Origin: an uncultured beta proteobacterium | GTDB lineage: Bacteria; Pseudomonadota; Gammaproteobacteria; Burkholderiales; Burkholderiaceae_C | DNA: 8,606 nt | Direction of reading: 5' to 3' | NCBI GenBank assembly: GCA_903870955.1 | Contig: CAIQEX010000397.1 | Coordinates: forward strand, 1 to 8,606 | Shown here: piece after piece, positions 1 to 6,678 of the stretch | Numbering within the stretch: the stretch's first letter is position 1 | How the letters are laid out: the number at the start of each line of letters is the position of its first letter | Notes under the pieces: model-generated | What the model was told of the DNA's origin: nothing | Databases searched by the model: none | What the model saw: the letters and a program-made list of their open reading frames with translations, nothing else | Translations under genes and position numbers: made by a program

Positions 1-2047
1 CATTCCCGTTCCAAACCTGGACGCCCGTAGCTGCGTCTAGTGCATAGACATTTCCCGTTTCTGAGGCAATTAAAACTGTCCCGCTGATAACTAGTGGTGC
101 GGAAATCAATTTTCCGTCACCTGAAAAACTCCACTGGCCAATTTGGCTAGCGACATCGATCGCACTCAGTGTTCCCAATTGAATTGTGTAAGCCGTCGCG
201 TTTGCCAACGCGGGTAGCGTAATGATTGGGAGATCTTTGATTTTAGTTCCAGTGGTTGCATCAAATATTCCATGCGCGCCCAACCCAGCAACGAACACCT
301 TTTTGTTGGAATAGGCAATGGCTGAGGAAGAACTACCGCTGCAAGGGCCATTGTGTCGCCATAGCAACGCTCCAGTACGGAGGTCAAATTTTCCGAGATC
401 ACAACCGGCCGAAGCAACAACGCCGTCTTCTGTTATCGCGGGTGTAAAGCCGGCGTTCCCAATGCTGCGGCTTAACCAAAGCAAGTTGCCGTTTTTTTGG
501 TCATATGCCCCCACGCCAGCCTCATTTGCGACATAGACAACGCCATTTTTGGCCACAGGGGAACTAATACTAGTCCAACTATTTGAGGTGGCGTAAACAA
601 ACCAGCCTGGCTTCCCAGTTGTCGCATCGAAGGTCCGTAACACTCCGTCAGAGCCCAATACATAAATCGTTCCGTTGTCATATGCATGGCTCCCCCATTT
701 ATAAGGGCTGGTGCCGGGTATGTCTACTGGCCCCCATAGAACTGAGCCAGTTTGAACACTTAGCGCATACATGCTTGCTCCGCGGTCACTTGTTACTGTG
801 CTCGCTCCGGTAATGACAAAAACCTTTCCTTCTGCAATGAGTGGGTAGGAAGTATTGCCATTGAGTGACGTAGACCAAGTGGCGGCTGTGGGAAAGTTGA
901 GGGGCGCTTTAAATGCAGCTGAGCCAGAGTGCTCGTAGTCGATCTGGTAGGCGACCGCCTGTGACAGGGGACTTGCCGGCGAGATCGAAAACGAAGACGC
1001 ATTTCGGAAAACATTGACAGGTGCGTTGGTGTATACATTCCCATTACCGGATGCTTGAATAGTTGTCTGCCCAATATTTGTCCCGGTCACCTTACCAGTC
1101 GCTGAAACGGTGGCAACCCCTGGATCCCATGAAGACCAAACAACAGTCGATGTGATGTCCTTGGTCTTGCCGTTCGTATAGGTGCCGGTCGCAGTCACCT
1201 GAATCGACTCGTTAATCGCGACATTTTGGTCGTTCGTAGTGATGTTGATGGACTGGAGACTTATCGGCGAGTCAAAAATGGAGATCGACGCGGATGAAAA
1301 AGCCCTAACTGCCATGCCCGATTGCGTTGTGGCACCTTTAAAGTCCACAATTTTGCGTTGCCCGACCAATGCGTAATAGTCGCCGGACCGGAGTGCCCCG
1401 GTCCCAATCGTTTGCTGCAATGCCTCTGCCGAAGCTATTTGAAAGCGACCGTCTTGCGGCCATAAAATGTCTCCAGCCGATGACATGATTCCCAACGCAT
1501 ATGTTTCGGAATTGCTTGCTGCTCCTTTCCAACTTAATTGATTGGGTTCGCCTGAATACCACCAGTCGCCGGAGACAGGTGCATCGAGGCTAGGATAAGT
1601 TGCGAATTGGTTGGTCGAGGCAATATATGTCTTGCCGCTAAGTGCAACTCGGACCTCAATCGGTTGGCTTTGGTCAATTGTCAGGAACGCCCAATAGTCT
1701 TTATTTGTTGCACTGTATTGCAGCGTCTGACCATTGGCCGTTGCTATAGCATTACTGATCACGCTTCCGTCCGCGTCATTCAACACGGAAACGGAGACCA
1801 ATGAATTGCTGCCTGTAGGCAAAAGACCCAATGGTGCCTTGCCTTTTTCAAAGCTTGATATGGTGGAAAAGATATAGGGCGCTGGAACCTGGATTTCAGC
1901 AGGCGACCCCCCCCCGCCTCCGCCTCCACAGGAAACTAAAAATGACGCGAGCAAAAGAGTCATGATTAGATGTAACCAAAGCTTTTGGGGTTTGCCATTT
2001 GCGTTGGTATTCGCTGTACAGAATTGGACTTGCATGAAATTGTTCAT
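1..2047 (-). CDS. Partial lipoprotein with BIG2 Ig-like domain and PQQ-like beta-propeller
   Basis: An uninterrupted minus-strand frame runs from ATG at 2047 to the left edge (682 codons, no stop), so the C-terminus is missing. Residues 1-40 form a lipoprotein signal: a Lys-containing n-region, a hydrophobic stretch (LWLHLIMTLLLASF) and lipobox LVSC with Cys40 as the lipidated residue, followed by six Gly. Residues about 50-255 are beta-rich and not recognised. Residues about 260-349 match a BIG2 Ig-like domain (ITSTVVWSSWDPGVATVS, then GKVTG). From about 370 there is a PQQ-like propeller with repeats of the type YALDAATG...W, including 426-438, 461-482, 504-524, 543-563, 619-639 and about 659-680. 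I see no quinoprotein dehydrogenase features, so a structural or binding role on the envelope surface is inferred. ATG codons at 2035 and 1963 are alternative starts. The 1963 start would leave no basic n-region, so it is disfavoured. No strong Shine-Dalgarno precedes any of the three. GC is lower than in the neighbours. Confidence 0.85.
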   Translation of the reverse strand, partial: MNNFMQVQFCTANTNANGKPQKLWLHLIMTLLLASFLVSCGGGGGGGSPAEIQVPAPYIFSTISSFEKGKAPLGLLPTGSNSLVSVSVLNDADGSVISNAIATANGQTLQYSATNKDYWAFLTIDQSQPIEVRVALSGKTYIASTNQFATYPSLDAPVSGDWWYSGEPNQLSWKGAASNSETYALGIMSSAGDILWPQDGRFQIASAEALQQTIGTGALRSGDYYALVGQRKIVDFKGATTQSGMAVRAFSSASISIFDSPISLQSINITTNDQNVAINESIQVTATGTYTNGKTKDITSTVVWSSWDPGVATVSATGKVTGTNIGQTTIQASGNGNVYTNAPVNVFRNASSFSISPASPLSQAVAYQIDYEHSGSAAFKAPLNFPTAATWSTSLNGNTSYPLIAEGKVFVITGASTVTSDRGASMYALSVQTGSVLWGPVDIPGTSPYKWGSHAYDNGTIYVLGSDGVLRTFDATTGKPGWFVYATSNSWTSISSPVAKNGVVYVANEAGVGAYDQKNGNLLWLSRSIGNAGFTPAITEDGVVASAGCDLGKFDLRTGALLWRHNGPCSGSSSSAIAYSNKKVFVAGLGAHGIFDATTGTKIKDLPIITLPALANATAYTIQLGTLSAIDVASQIGQWSFSGDGKLISAPLVISGTVLIASETGNVYALDAATGVQVWNGN
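1907..1915 (-). repeat. G9 homopolymer tract in the lipoprotein gene
   Basis: Nine consecutive C on the plus strand read as GGG GGG GGG on the coding strand. They encode the last three Gly of the six-Gly linker directly after lipobox Cys40; the other three Gly codons are GGA, GGC and GGA. Tracts of this length can slip during replication, and a one-base change here would frameshift almost the entire mature protein. Poly-Gly after a lipobox is itself common in betaproteobacterial lipoproteins, so the tract may only be a linker. Confidence 0.8.
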
Positions 2048-2088
2048 GGGCTCAAACTGTATTGGTTCAAGCGCGAGACAGGCAGTCG

Positions 2089-2110
2089 GATTGTTTGCGA
2101 GTGAACAATC
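2089..2110. repeat. Inverted repeat upstream of the lipoprotein gene
   Basis: Perfect 7-bp arms GATTGTT (2089-2095) and AACAATC (2104-2110) flank an 8-base spacer, ending 42 bases upstream of the lipoprotein ATG at 2047. The position fits an operator or a leader hairpin. A dyad of this size can occur by chance, and I see no clear -35/-10 pair around it. Confidence 0.3.
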
Positions 2111-2167
2111 TGTTATTCCACATGCCCTGCTGATTTGGCCGCTGCGGGCGGTATGTGAGCGCTGTCT

Positions 2168-2215
2168 CAAACATAGAAGCGGTCGGACATTGCTGTCGGA
2201 CCGCTTCTATGTTTG
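2168..2215 (-). terminator. Strong hairpin, probable terminator of the outer-membrane protein gene
   Basis: Arms 2168-2189 and 2194-2215 pair over 21 of 22 positions, with a single G-G mismatch (2185/2198) and a 4-base loop. The hairpin begins 41 bases after the stop of the minus-strand outer-membrane protein gene and lies before the next minus-strand gene, which fits transcript termination. Only a weak T-rich end (CTATGTTTG) is present on either strand, so it is not a classic U-tract terminator. It could instead be a bidirectional terminator, an RNA-stabilising hairpin or a dispersed palindromic repeat. Confidence 0.5.
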
Positions 2216-2255
2216 TACTTCCGTTTACCGTGAGTGGTCTACATAATTGAAGCAA

Positions 2256-2900
2256 TTAGTAGCGGTACAGCAAACCAATGGACGCGCTGGGCAGGACTGT
2301 CAGGCTGCCTAGCGAGTCGCGAATCTTCTGGGTTTGCGCATCCACGTCGGATTGGGTAATTCCGGACTTGCCGACCAAAGAGGTGGTCGTGTCGGCGGTA
2401 AAGGTGCCAACCATCACACCCAGATCGGCGTAAAAACCGAAACCTTTTACGTCACTGTTCTGGTGCCCATAGCCAATACCCAGATAGGGCGTGGTGCTGG
2501 GAAATTTGACCTGCACGTTGAATGTTTCACCGGTCATCGGCACGAGCTTGCCGTTGATGGTGGCGTTGCCACTGCCAATCCCGTTGAAGTCAGCCTTGAT
2601 GTCATTGACCGTCAAGCCACCGACCAGGCGAAAGCCGCCGCCCATGGGGAACCAGTCTGCAAATGCGCCGAAGCGGTTGGCCTTCAGGGTTCCCGTGACG
2701 TTGACACCGTCCTGGTATCCGTCCTTGTTGACGGACAGTCCACCGGCATATTCAGCGCGAAAACCCAGGCTGGGGCTGGTGGAGTAGGCGTAGCCCAGGG
2801 TGTAGAGGCCTGGCAGACCCAGGCCAATGTAGCTGTCCTGGGCGCAAGTGGCTCCGCTAAAAGCAGCCAAAGCAGCCATTAATGCGAGTTGCTTTTTCAT
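2256..2900 (-). CDS. Small outer-membrane beta-barrel protein
   Basis: This encodes 214 residues. The N-terminus is a typical Sec signal peptide: MKKQ, then a hydrophobic Ala/Leu-rich segment, with probable cleavage after the Ala of GATCA (about residue 20). The mature part consists of alternating amphipathic segments rich in Gly and aromatics (for example PYLGIGYGH and GFYADLGVMVGTF) and ends in LLYRY. A terminal aromatic residue is the usual beta-barrel assembly signal, so location in the outer membrane is well supported. The frame remains open to a GTG at 2930, but ATG 2900 is chosen because AAGGA lies 8 bases before it and the signal peptide begins there. The family looks like the generic Burkholderiales small-barrel proteins; pore, adhesin or structural role cannot be told. 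It is preceded by the dehydrogenase gene on the same strand, 123 bases away, and is probably a separate transcription unit. Confidence 0.85.
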   Translation of the reverse strand: MKKQLALMAALAAFSGATCAQDSYIGLGLPGLYTLGYAYSTSPSLGFRAEYAGGLSVNKDGYQDGVNVTGTLKANRFGAFADWFPMGGGFRLVGGLTVNDIKADFNGIGSGNATINGKLVPMTGETFNVQVKFPSTTPYLGIGYGHQNSDVKGFGFYADLGVMVGTFTADTTTSLVGKSGITQSDVDAQTQKIRDSLGSLTVLPSASIGLLYRY

Positions 2901-2908
2901 TGTTGAAG

Positions 2909-2913
2909 TCCTT
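2909..2913 (-). promoter_or_regulatory. Shine-Dalgarno AAGGA deciding the start at 2900
   Basis: AAGGA on the minus strand lies 8 bases upstream of ATG 2900, within an A-rich leader. The upstream in-frame GTG at 2930 would add ten residues before the signal peptide, so ATG 2900 is the better start. Confidence 0.7.
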
Positions 2914-2922
2914 TTATTTTGT

Positions 2923-2966
2923 TGTGACACGCGGATCTACACGCCTGCTTGAAAAGCAGTGTCACA
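2923..2966. repeat. Nested inverted repeats in the leader of the outer-membrane protein gene
   Basis: Outer arms TGTGACAC (2923-2930) and GTGTCACA (2959-2966) enclose an inner hairpin, CTGCTT (2945-2950) and AAGCAG (2954-2959), with a 3-base loop. Outer and inner arms share base 2959, so the two structures cannot both form fully. The element lies between the dehydrogenase stop (3024) and the barrel-protein start (2900). It may be a weak terminator for the former, a 5' leader structure or an operator for the latter. It has no T-run. Confidence 0.35.
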
Positions 2967-3023
2967 CAAATTTAAAGCCTTCTCAACGTGGAAAAGTGTA
3001 AGCAATCGCACCCTTTGTTTGGC

Positions 3024-4529
3024 TTAACGGCTGCTCGGGAACGAAAACACCGTGCCTTCACGCACACCGGCGGAGGGCCAGCGCTGGGTGATGGTTTTGC
3101 GCTTGGTGTAGAAGCGCACAGCATCCGGGCCATAGGCATGCAGATCACCAAACAGGCTGCGCTTCCAGCCGCCAAACGAGTGGTAGGCCACGGGCACGGG
3201 CAGCGGCACGTTGACGCCGACCATGCCGACCAGAATGTTGTCGGTGAAGTAGCGCGCGGCTTCGCCATCGCGGGTGAAAATGCAGGTGCCGTTGCCGTAC
3301 TCATGCGCGTCGATCAGGTCCATGGCTTCCTGCAAAGTCTTGACACGCACCACGCCCAGCACCGGGCCAAAGATTTCTTCCTGGTAAATCGTCATGCCGG
3401 GTTTGACGTGGTCGAACAGGCAGGGGCCGAGGAAGTAGCCGTCTTCATGGCCAGCCACCTTCACATTGCGGCCGTCCACCAGCAGCGTGGCGCCTTCTTT
3501 CACGCCCTGATCCACATAGCCACGCACTTTCTCGAAATGCGGTTTGGTCACCAGGGGGCCCATGTCGCTCTTGGCATCAAAGCCCGAGCCCACGGTCATC
3601 TTGGCCATCTCGACTTTCAGGCCGGCAATCACGGCTTCAGCCGTATCGTCACCCACGGCAACGACCAGCGGAATCGCCATGCAGCGTTCGCCACAGGAAC
3701 CAAAGGCCGCACCCATCAGGGCGTTGACGGCGTTGGGCACATCCGCATCGGGCATCACCACGGCGTGGTTCTTGGCGCCGCCCAAAGCCTGCACACGCTT
3801 GCCATGGGCGCAACCCGTGGTGTAAATGTATTCAGCAATGGGTGTCGAGCCGACAAAGCTCACGGCCTTGACGCGTGGGTCGGTCAGGAGCGTGTCCACG
3901 GCCTCCTTGTCGCCATTGACGACATTGAGCACACCGGGTGGCAGACCGGCTTCTAACGCCAGTTCGGCCACGCGCAGGGTGGAACTCGGGTCGCGCTCCG
4001 AGGGCTTCAGCACAAAGGTGTTGCCGCAGGCCACGGCCATGGGCCACATCCACAAAGGCACCATGGCCGGGAAGTTGAAGGGGGTGATGCCAGCGGTCAC
4101 CCCCAGGGCCTGAAACTCACTCCAGGAGTCGATGGCCGGGCCGACATTCTTGCTGTGCTCGCCCTTGAGCAACTCGGGCGCATAAGAGGCATATTCCACG
4201 TTTTCAATGCCGCGCTGCAATTCGCCCAGAGCGTCGGCCAGCACCTTGCCGTGTTCGGCGGTGATCAACTGACATAGTTCTTCGGCGTGTTGCTCCAGCA
4301 GCACTTTCAGATTACTCATGACGCGCGCGCGTTTCAGCGGAGGCGTGTTGCGCCACGCCGGATAGGCCGCTTGCGCGCTGGCAATCGCGTCTTCCACGGT
4401 GGACTTGGGGGCCAGCAGCACGCGCTTCTCGGCCTTGCCCGTCGCCGGGTTAAAGACGTCTTGTGCGCGGGTGCCGGTGGTAACGGATTTGCCATCAATC
4501 AGGTGGCCAACGAGGGGGAGCGTAGACAT
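3024..4529 (-). CDS. mmsA: CoA-acylating (methyl)malonate-semialdehyde dehydrogenase
   Basis: A 501-residue aldehyde dehydrogenase of normal family length. The family oxidises malonate or methylmalonate semialdehyde with NAD+ and CoA, with loss of CO2, giving acetyl-CoA or propionyl-CoA in the cytoplasm. Visible motifs: N-terminal LIDGKSV and DVFNPATGK, oxyanion-hole Asn152 in PFNFP, nucleotide-site GSTP at 227-230, nucleophile Cys283 in GSCGERCMA, and EEIFGPVL at 384-391. Where hydrolytic aldehyde dehydrogenases have ELGG with a general-base Glu, this protein has ALGGAKNH, which is characteristic of the CoA-acylating branch. It follows a beta-alanine-type aminotransferase and a DJ-1-like gene on the same strand, so malonate semialdehyde is the likely physiological substrate; valine or inositol breakdown is the alternative. 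The start at 4529 gives the canonical N-terminus but lacks a clear Shine-Dalgarno. A terminator ends just 27 bases upstream, so how it is transcribed is unclear. Confidence 0.93.
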   Translation of the reverse strand: MSTLPLVGHLIDGKSVTTGTRAQDVFNPATGKAEKRVLLAPKSTVEDAIASAQAAYPAWRNTPPLKRARVMSNLKVLLEQHAEELCQLITAEHGKVLADALGELQRGIENVEYASYAPELLKGEHSKNVGPAIDSWSEFQALGVTAGITPFNFPAMVPLWMWPMAVACGNTFVLKPSERDPSSTLRVAELALEAGLPPGVLNVVNGDKEAVDTLLTDPRVKAVSFVGSTPIAEYIYTTGCAHGKRVQALGGAKNHAVVMPDADVPNAVNALMGAAFGSCGERCMAIPLVVAVGDDTAEAVIAGLKVEMAKMTVGSGFDAKSDMGPLVTKPHFEKVRGYVDQGVKEGATLLVDGRNVKVAGHEDGYFLGPCLFDHVKPGMTIYQEEIFGPVLGVVRVKTLQEAMDLIDAHEYGNGTCIFTRDGEAARYFTDNILVGMVGVNVPLPVPVAYHSFGGWKRSLFGDLHAYGPDAVRFYTKRKTITQRWPSAGVREGTVFSFPSSR

Positions 4530-4555
4530 GGTGTTTGTTGCGTTATCAATGGGTT

Positions 4556-4586
4556 AAAAAACAGCGAAGCCCGTCACGGCCTTCGC
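4556..4586 (-). terminator. Intrinsic terminator between the DJ-1-like gene and mmsA
   Basis: On the minus strand the stem GCGAAG...CTTCGC (arms 4581-4586 and 4564-4569) is extended inward by further G-C pairs around the TGA loop, with one mismatch (4570/4580). It is followed by TG and six T (4561-4556). The hairpin begins 22 bases after the DJ-1-like stop at 4609 and its T-run ends 26 bases before the mmsA ATG. This is the best-formed terminator in the window and it lies inside an apparent operon. Confidence 0.75.
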
Positions 4587-4608
4587 GAGGGGGTTCAGGC
4601 GGGCATCT

Positions 4609-5226
4609 TCACGCGGCAACGGTTTGCGGGCTGAGGACGTGCGCCATGGCGCGTGTGACGTAGCTCTCCTTTTCGCCGACCGGTGCAAAGTAATGCAGCA
4701 CTTCGCGCGCTTCGGCCTCGCCCTTGAGCCGGGTAATCAGCCAGGCGCTGAGGTATTGCGCCGACAGGCAACCGCCCGCTGTGGCGATGTTGCCGTGCGC
4801 CACAAAGGGCTGGTTGACGACCTGCACACCGGCAGCCTGCACCCAGGGTTTGCTGGTGTTGTCGGTGCAGGCGGAAAGTTGCCCGGTCAGCCCCAACTTG
4901 GCCAGCAAAAACGTGCCCGAGCATTGCGCAGCAATCAACTGCCGCTGTGGGTCGAGTTGCAGCTGACTCATGATCTGCGGGTTTTGCGCCACTTCGCGCG
5001 TTTGCATGCCGCTGCCAATCACCACCGCGTCGGCCGCACAGGCTTCGGGCAGGCCGATGTGGGCGTCCACTGTCAGCCCGTTCATCGAGGTCGCCCGCGG
5101 TGTCGGGCTGGCAATGCTGACCCGCCACTGCGTATCGCCGAGCAAGCGGATCCGGCTGAGTAAGCCAAAGGCAATCAGTGAGTCCAGTTCATTGAATCCG
5201 TCAAAGGTCAGGATGGCAATGTGCAT
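4609..5226 (-). CDS. DJ-1/PfpI-family protein
   Basis: A 205-residue single-domain protein of the DJ-1/PfpI (class I glutamine amidotransferase-like) superfamily. It opens with the typical first beta-strand and turn, MHIAILTFDGFNELD, where Glu13 matches the conserved acidic residue. The nucleophile elbow AAQCSGTFLLA places the reactive Cys at 102, and GGCLSAQYLSAWLI at 151-164 is typical of the ThiJ/PfpI subgroup found next to regulators and catabolic genes. No C-terminal AraC helix-turn-helix is present, so it is not a GlxA/FtrA-type regulator. Known members include glyoxalase III, isonitrile hydratase, chaperones and proteases; the activity here cannot be assigned. It starts 27 bases after the aminotransferase stop, so the two are probably co-transcribed. 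AGGA lies 11 bases before the ATG, slightly far. The context suggests a part in handling amino-acid-derived aldehydes, which is inference only. Confidence 0.85.
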   Translation of the reverse strand: MHIAILTFDGFNELDSLIAFGLLSRIRLLGDTQWRVSIASPTPRATSMNGLTVDAHIGLPEACAADAVVIGSGMQTREVAQNPQIMSQLQLDPQRQLIAAQCSGTFLLAKLGLTGQLSACTDNTSKPWVQAAGVQVVNQPFVAHGNIATAGGCLSAQYLSAWLITRLKGEAEAREVLHYFAPVGEKESYVTRAMAHVLSPQTVAA

Positions 5227-5253
5227 AGGCGTGGCAGTCCTGCGGGGTCAGCT

Positions 5254-6630
5254 TCAGGCAGTCGCGTTGATGGCTTCACCCAGGGCGTTGATCAGGCTGT
5301 CGATCTCGGCCTCGGTGCTGATGAACGGCGGTGCCAGCTGAATGGTGTCACCGCCGTAGCGCACGTAAAAGCCTTTTTCCAGGCACTTTTCGGCGATCTG
5401 GAATGGGCGCTTGGCGGGTTCGCCAGGCACGGCATTGATGGTGAAGCCAGCCGCCAAGCCGCAATTGCGGATGTCGGTGACGTGCTTGCTGCCCTTCAGG
5501 CTGTGCACGGCGTTTTCGAAATACGGGGCCAGCTTGGTCACGCGCTCGACCATGTTTTCCTTCACCAGCAGGTCCAGCGCGGCAATGCCTGCGGCGCAGG
5601 CGACCGGGTGGGCCGAGTAGGTGTAACCGTGGGCAAATTCCAGCAGGTAATCGGGACCACCAGCGGCCATGAAGGTGTCGTAGATTTCCTTCTTGGCCAC
5701 CACTACGCCGAGGGGCTGGGCGCCGTTGGTAATCTGCTTGGCGGCGTTCAGGATGTCGGGCGTCACGCCAAACGCAGCCGAGCCGGTGTAGGCACCCATG
5801 CGGCCGAAGCCGGTGATAACTTCATCAAATATCAGCAGGATGTTGTTGGCCGTGCAGATCTCGCGCAGACGCTGCAGGTAGCCTACTGGGGGCACGACCA
5901 CTCCGCCGGAGCCGGACATCGGCTCGACGATGACGGCAGCGATATTGCTGGCATCGTGCAAGGCAATCACGCGTAGCAGTTCATCGGCCAGTTCGGCGCC
6001 GTTCTTGGGCATGCCGCGCGAAAACGCGTTGCTGGCGAGTTGGGTGTGGGGCAGGTGATCGGCTTCGACACCCTGGCCGAACATCTTGCGATTGGCGCCA
6101 ATGCCGCCCACCGAGATACCTCCAAAGTTGACGCCGTGGTAACCCTTCTCGCGGCCGATCAGGCGGGTCTTGGTGCCCATGCCTTTGGAGCGCCAGTAAG
6201 CGCGCGCCATCTTCAGCGAGGTATCGGCCGACTCAGAACCGGAGCCGGTAAAGAACACATGGTCGAGTCCCTGGGGCATCAACTCGACAATTTTGTTAGC
6301 CAGCGCAAACGACAGCGGGTGGCCGTACTGGAAGGCCGGTGAGTAGTCCATGGTGGCTGCCTGGCGGCCAATGGCGTCGGCAATTTCGGTACGGCTGTGG
6401 CCCAGGCCGCAGGTCCACAAGCCCGACAGGCCGTCGAAAATCTTGCGCCCGCTGGCGTCGGTGTAATAGGCGCCCTTGGCGCTCACCATCATGTGCGGAT
6501 TGGCCTTGAAATTGCGGTTGCCGGTGTAGGGCATCCAGTGCGCTTCCAGAAATCCAGGGCCCGCCGGGTAGGGCGTGGTGCTGATCACGGGGTCGGTGCT
6601 GCTGACAGCGGATTTGTCGTTGAGGTTCAT
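5254..6630 (-). CDS. Omega-amino acid (beta-alanine):pyruvate aminotransferase
   Basis: A 458-residue class III PLP-dependent aminotransferase. It resembles the Pseudomonas beta-alanine:pyruvate enzyme along its length (LDAHWMPYTANRNF-like N-terminus, here EAHWMPYTGNRNF at 29-41; GLSGLWTCGLGH; SPAFQYGHPLSFALA; HGYTYSAHPVACAAG). The reaction is beta-alanine or another omega-amino acid plus pyruvate giving malonate semialdehyde (or the matching aldehyde) plus L-alanine. PLP site: GSGSESAD at 129-136, Asp269 in FDEVITGFGR, and Schiff-base Lys298 in AAKQITNGAQPLG. The frame extends to a GTG at 6720, but ATG 6630 is chosen because AGGAG lies 6 bases upstream and the extra residues look non-coding. 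It is divergent from the LysR gene and is followed 27 bases later by the DJ-1-like gene. It probably heads the catabolic transcript and is controlled from the 6631-6737 region. The name bauA would fit functionally but substrate range is not proven. Confidence 0.93.
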   Translation of the reverse strand: MNLNDKSAVSSTDPVISTTPYPAGPGFLEAHWMPYTGNRNFKANPHMMVSAKGAYYTDASGRKIFDGLSGLWTCGLGHSRTEIADAIGRQAATMDYSPAFQYGHPLSFALANKIVELMPQGLDHVFFTGSGSESADTSLKMARAYWRSKGMGTKTRLIGREKGYHGVNFGGISVGGIGANRKMFGQGVEADHLPHTQLASNAFSRGMPKNGAELADELLRVIALHDASNIAAVIVEPMSGSGGVVVPPVGYLQRLREICTANNILLIFDEVITGFGRMGAYTGSAAFGVTPDILNAAKQITNGAQPLGVVVAKKEIYDTFMAAGGPDYLLEFAHGYTYSAHPVACAAGIAALDLLVKENMVERVTKLAPYFENAVHSLKGSKHVTDIRNCGLAAGFTINAVPGEPAKRPFQIAEKCLEKGFYVRYGGDTIQLAPPFISTEAEIDSLINALGEAINATA

Positions 6631-6636
6631 GGCGGT

Positions 6637-6641
6637 CTCCT
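6637..6641 (-). promoter_or_regulatory. Shine-Dalgarno AGGAG deciding the aminotransferase start
   Basis: AGGAG on the minus strand is 6 bases upstream of ATG 6630. It rules in favour of this start over the upstream GTG at 6720, which lies inside the divergent promoter region. Confidence 0.8.
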
Positions 6642-6678
6642 GGGTGGGACAGAGGGCAAAACAAGGGCGAAAGCCGGA

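Noticed and set aside
1..1960. The lipoprotein region as a decayed gene made of small open frames
   Set aside because: Reading minus-strand codons from 2047 to the left edge gives one continuous frame with coherent domains; it is cut by the window, not broken.
1962..2246. Short open frames on both strands in the 2048-2255 intergenic region
   Set aside because: They run through the palindrome and have Cys-rich, low-complexity-free but family-less sequence with no ribosome binding site.
2334..2882. 182-codon plus-strand open frame opposite the outer-membrane protein
   Set aside because: The opposite strand has a signal peptide, a Shine-Dalgarno and a barrel C-terminus; this frame has none of these.
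2901..2930. GTG start at 2930 for the outer-membrane protein
   Set aside because: It would put ten extra polar residues before a normal signal peptide, while AAGGA is well spaced for ATG 2900.
2988..3956. 322-codon plus-strand open frame opposite mmsA
   Set aside because: It lies antisense to a dehydrogenase with intact motifs, is rich in His/Gly/Ala as expected from the complement of a GC-rich gene, and resembles no family.
4609..5226. DJ-1-like gene as a GlxA/FtrA-type AraC regulator
   Set aside because: At 205 residues it ends after the DJ-1 domain, with no helix-turn-helix.
5221..5976. 251-codon plus-strand open frame opposite the aminotransferase
   Set aside because: It is an antisense shadow of the PLP enzyme; there is no domain and no credible initiation signal.
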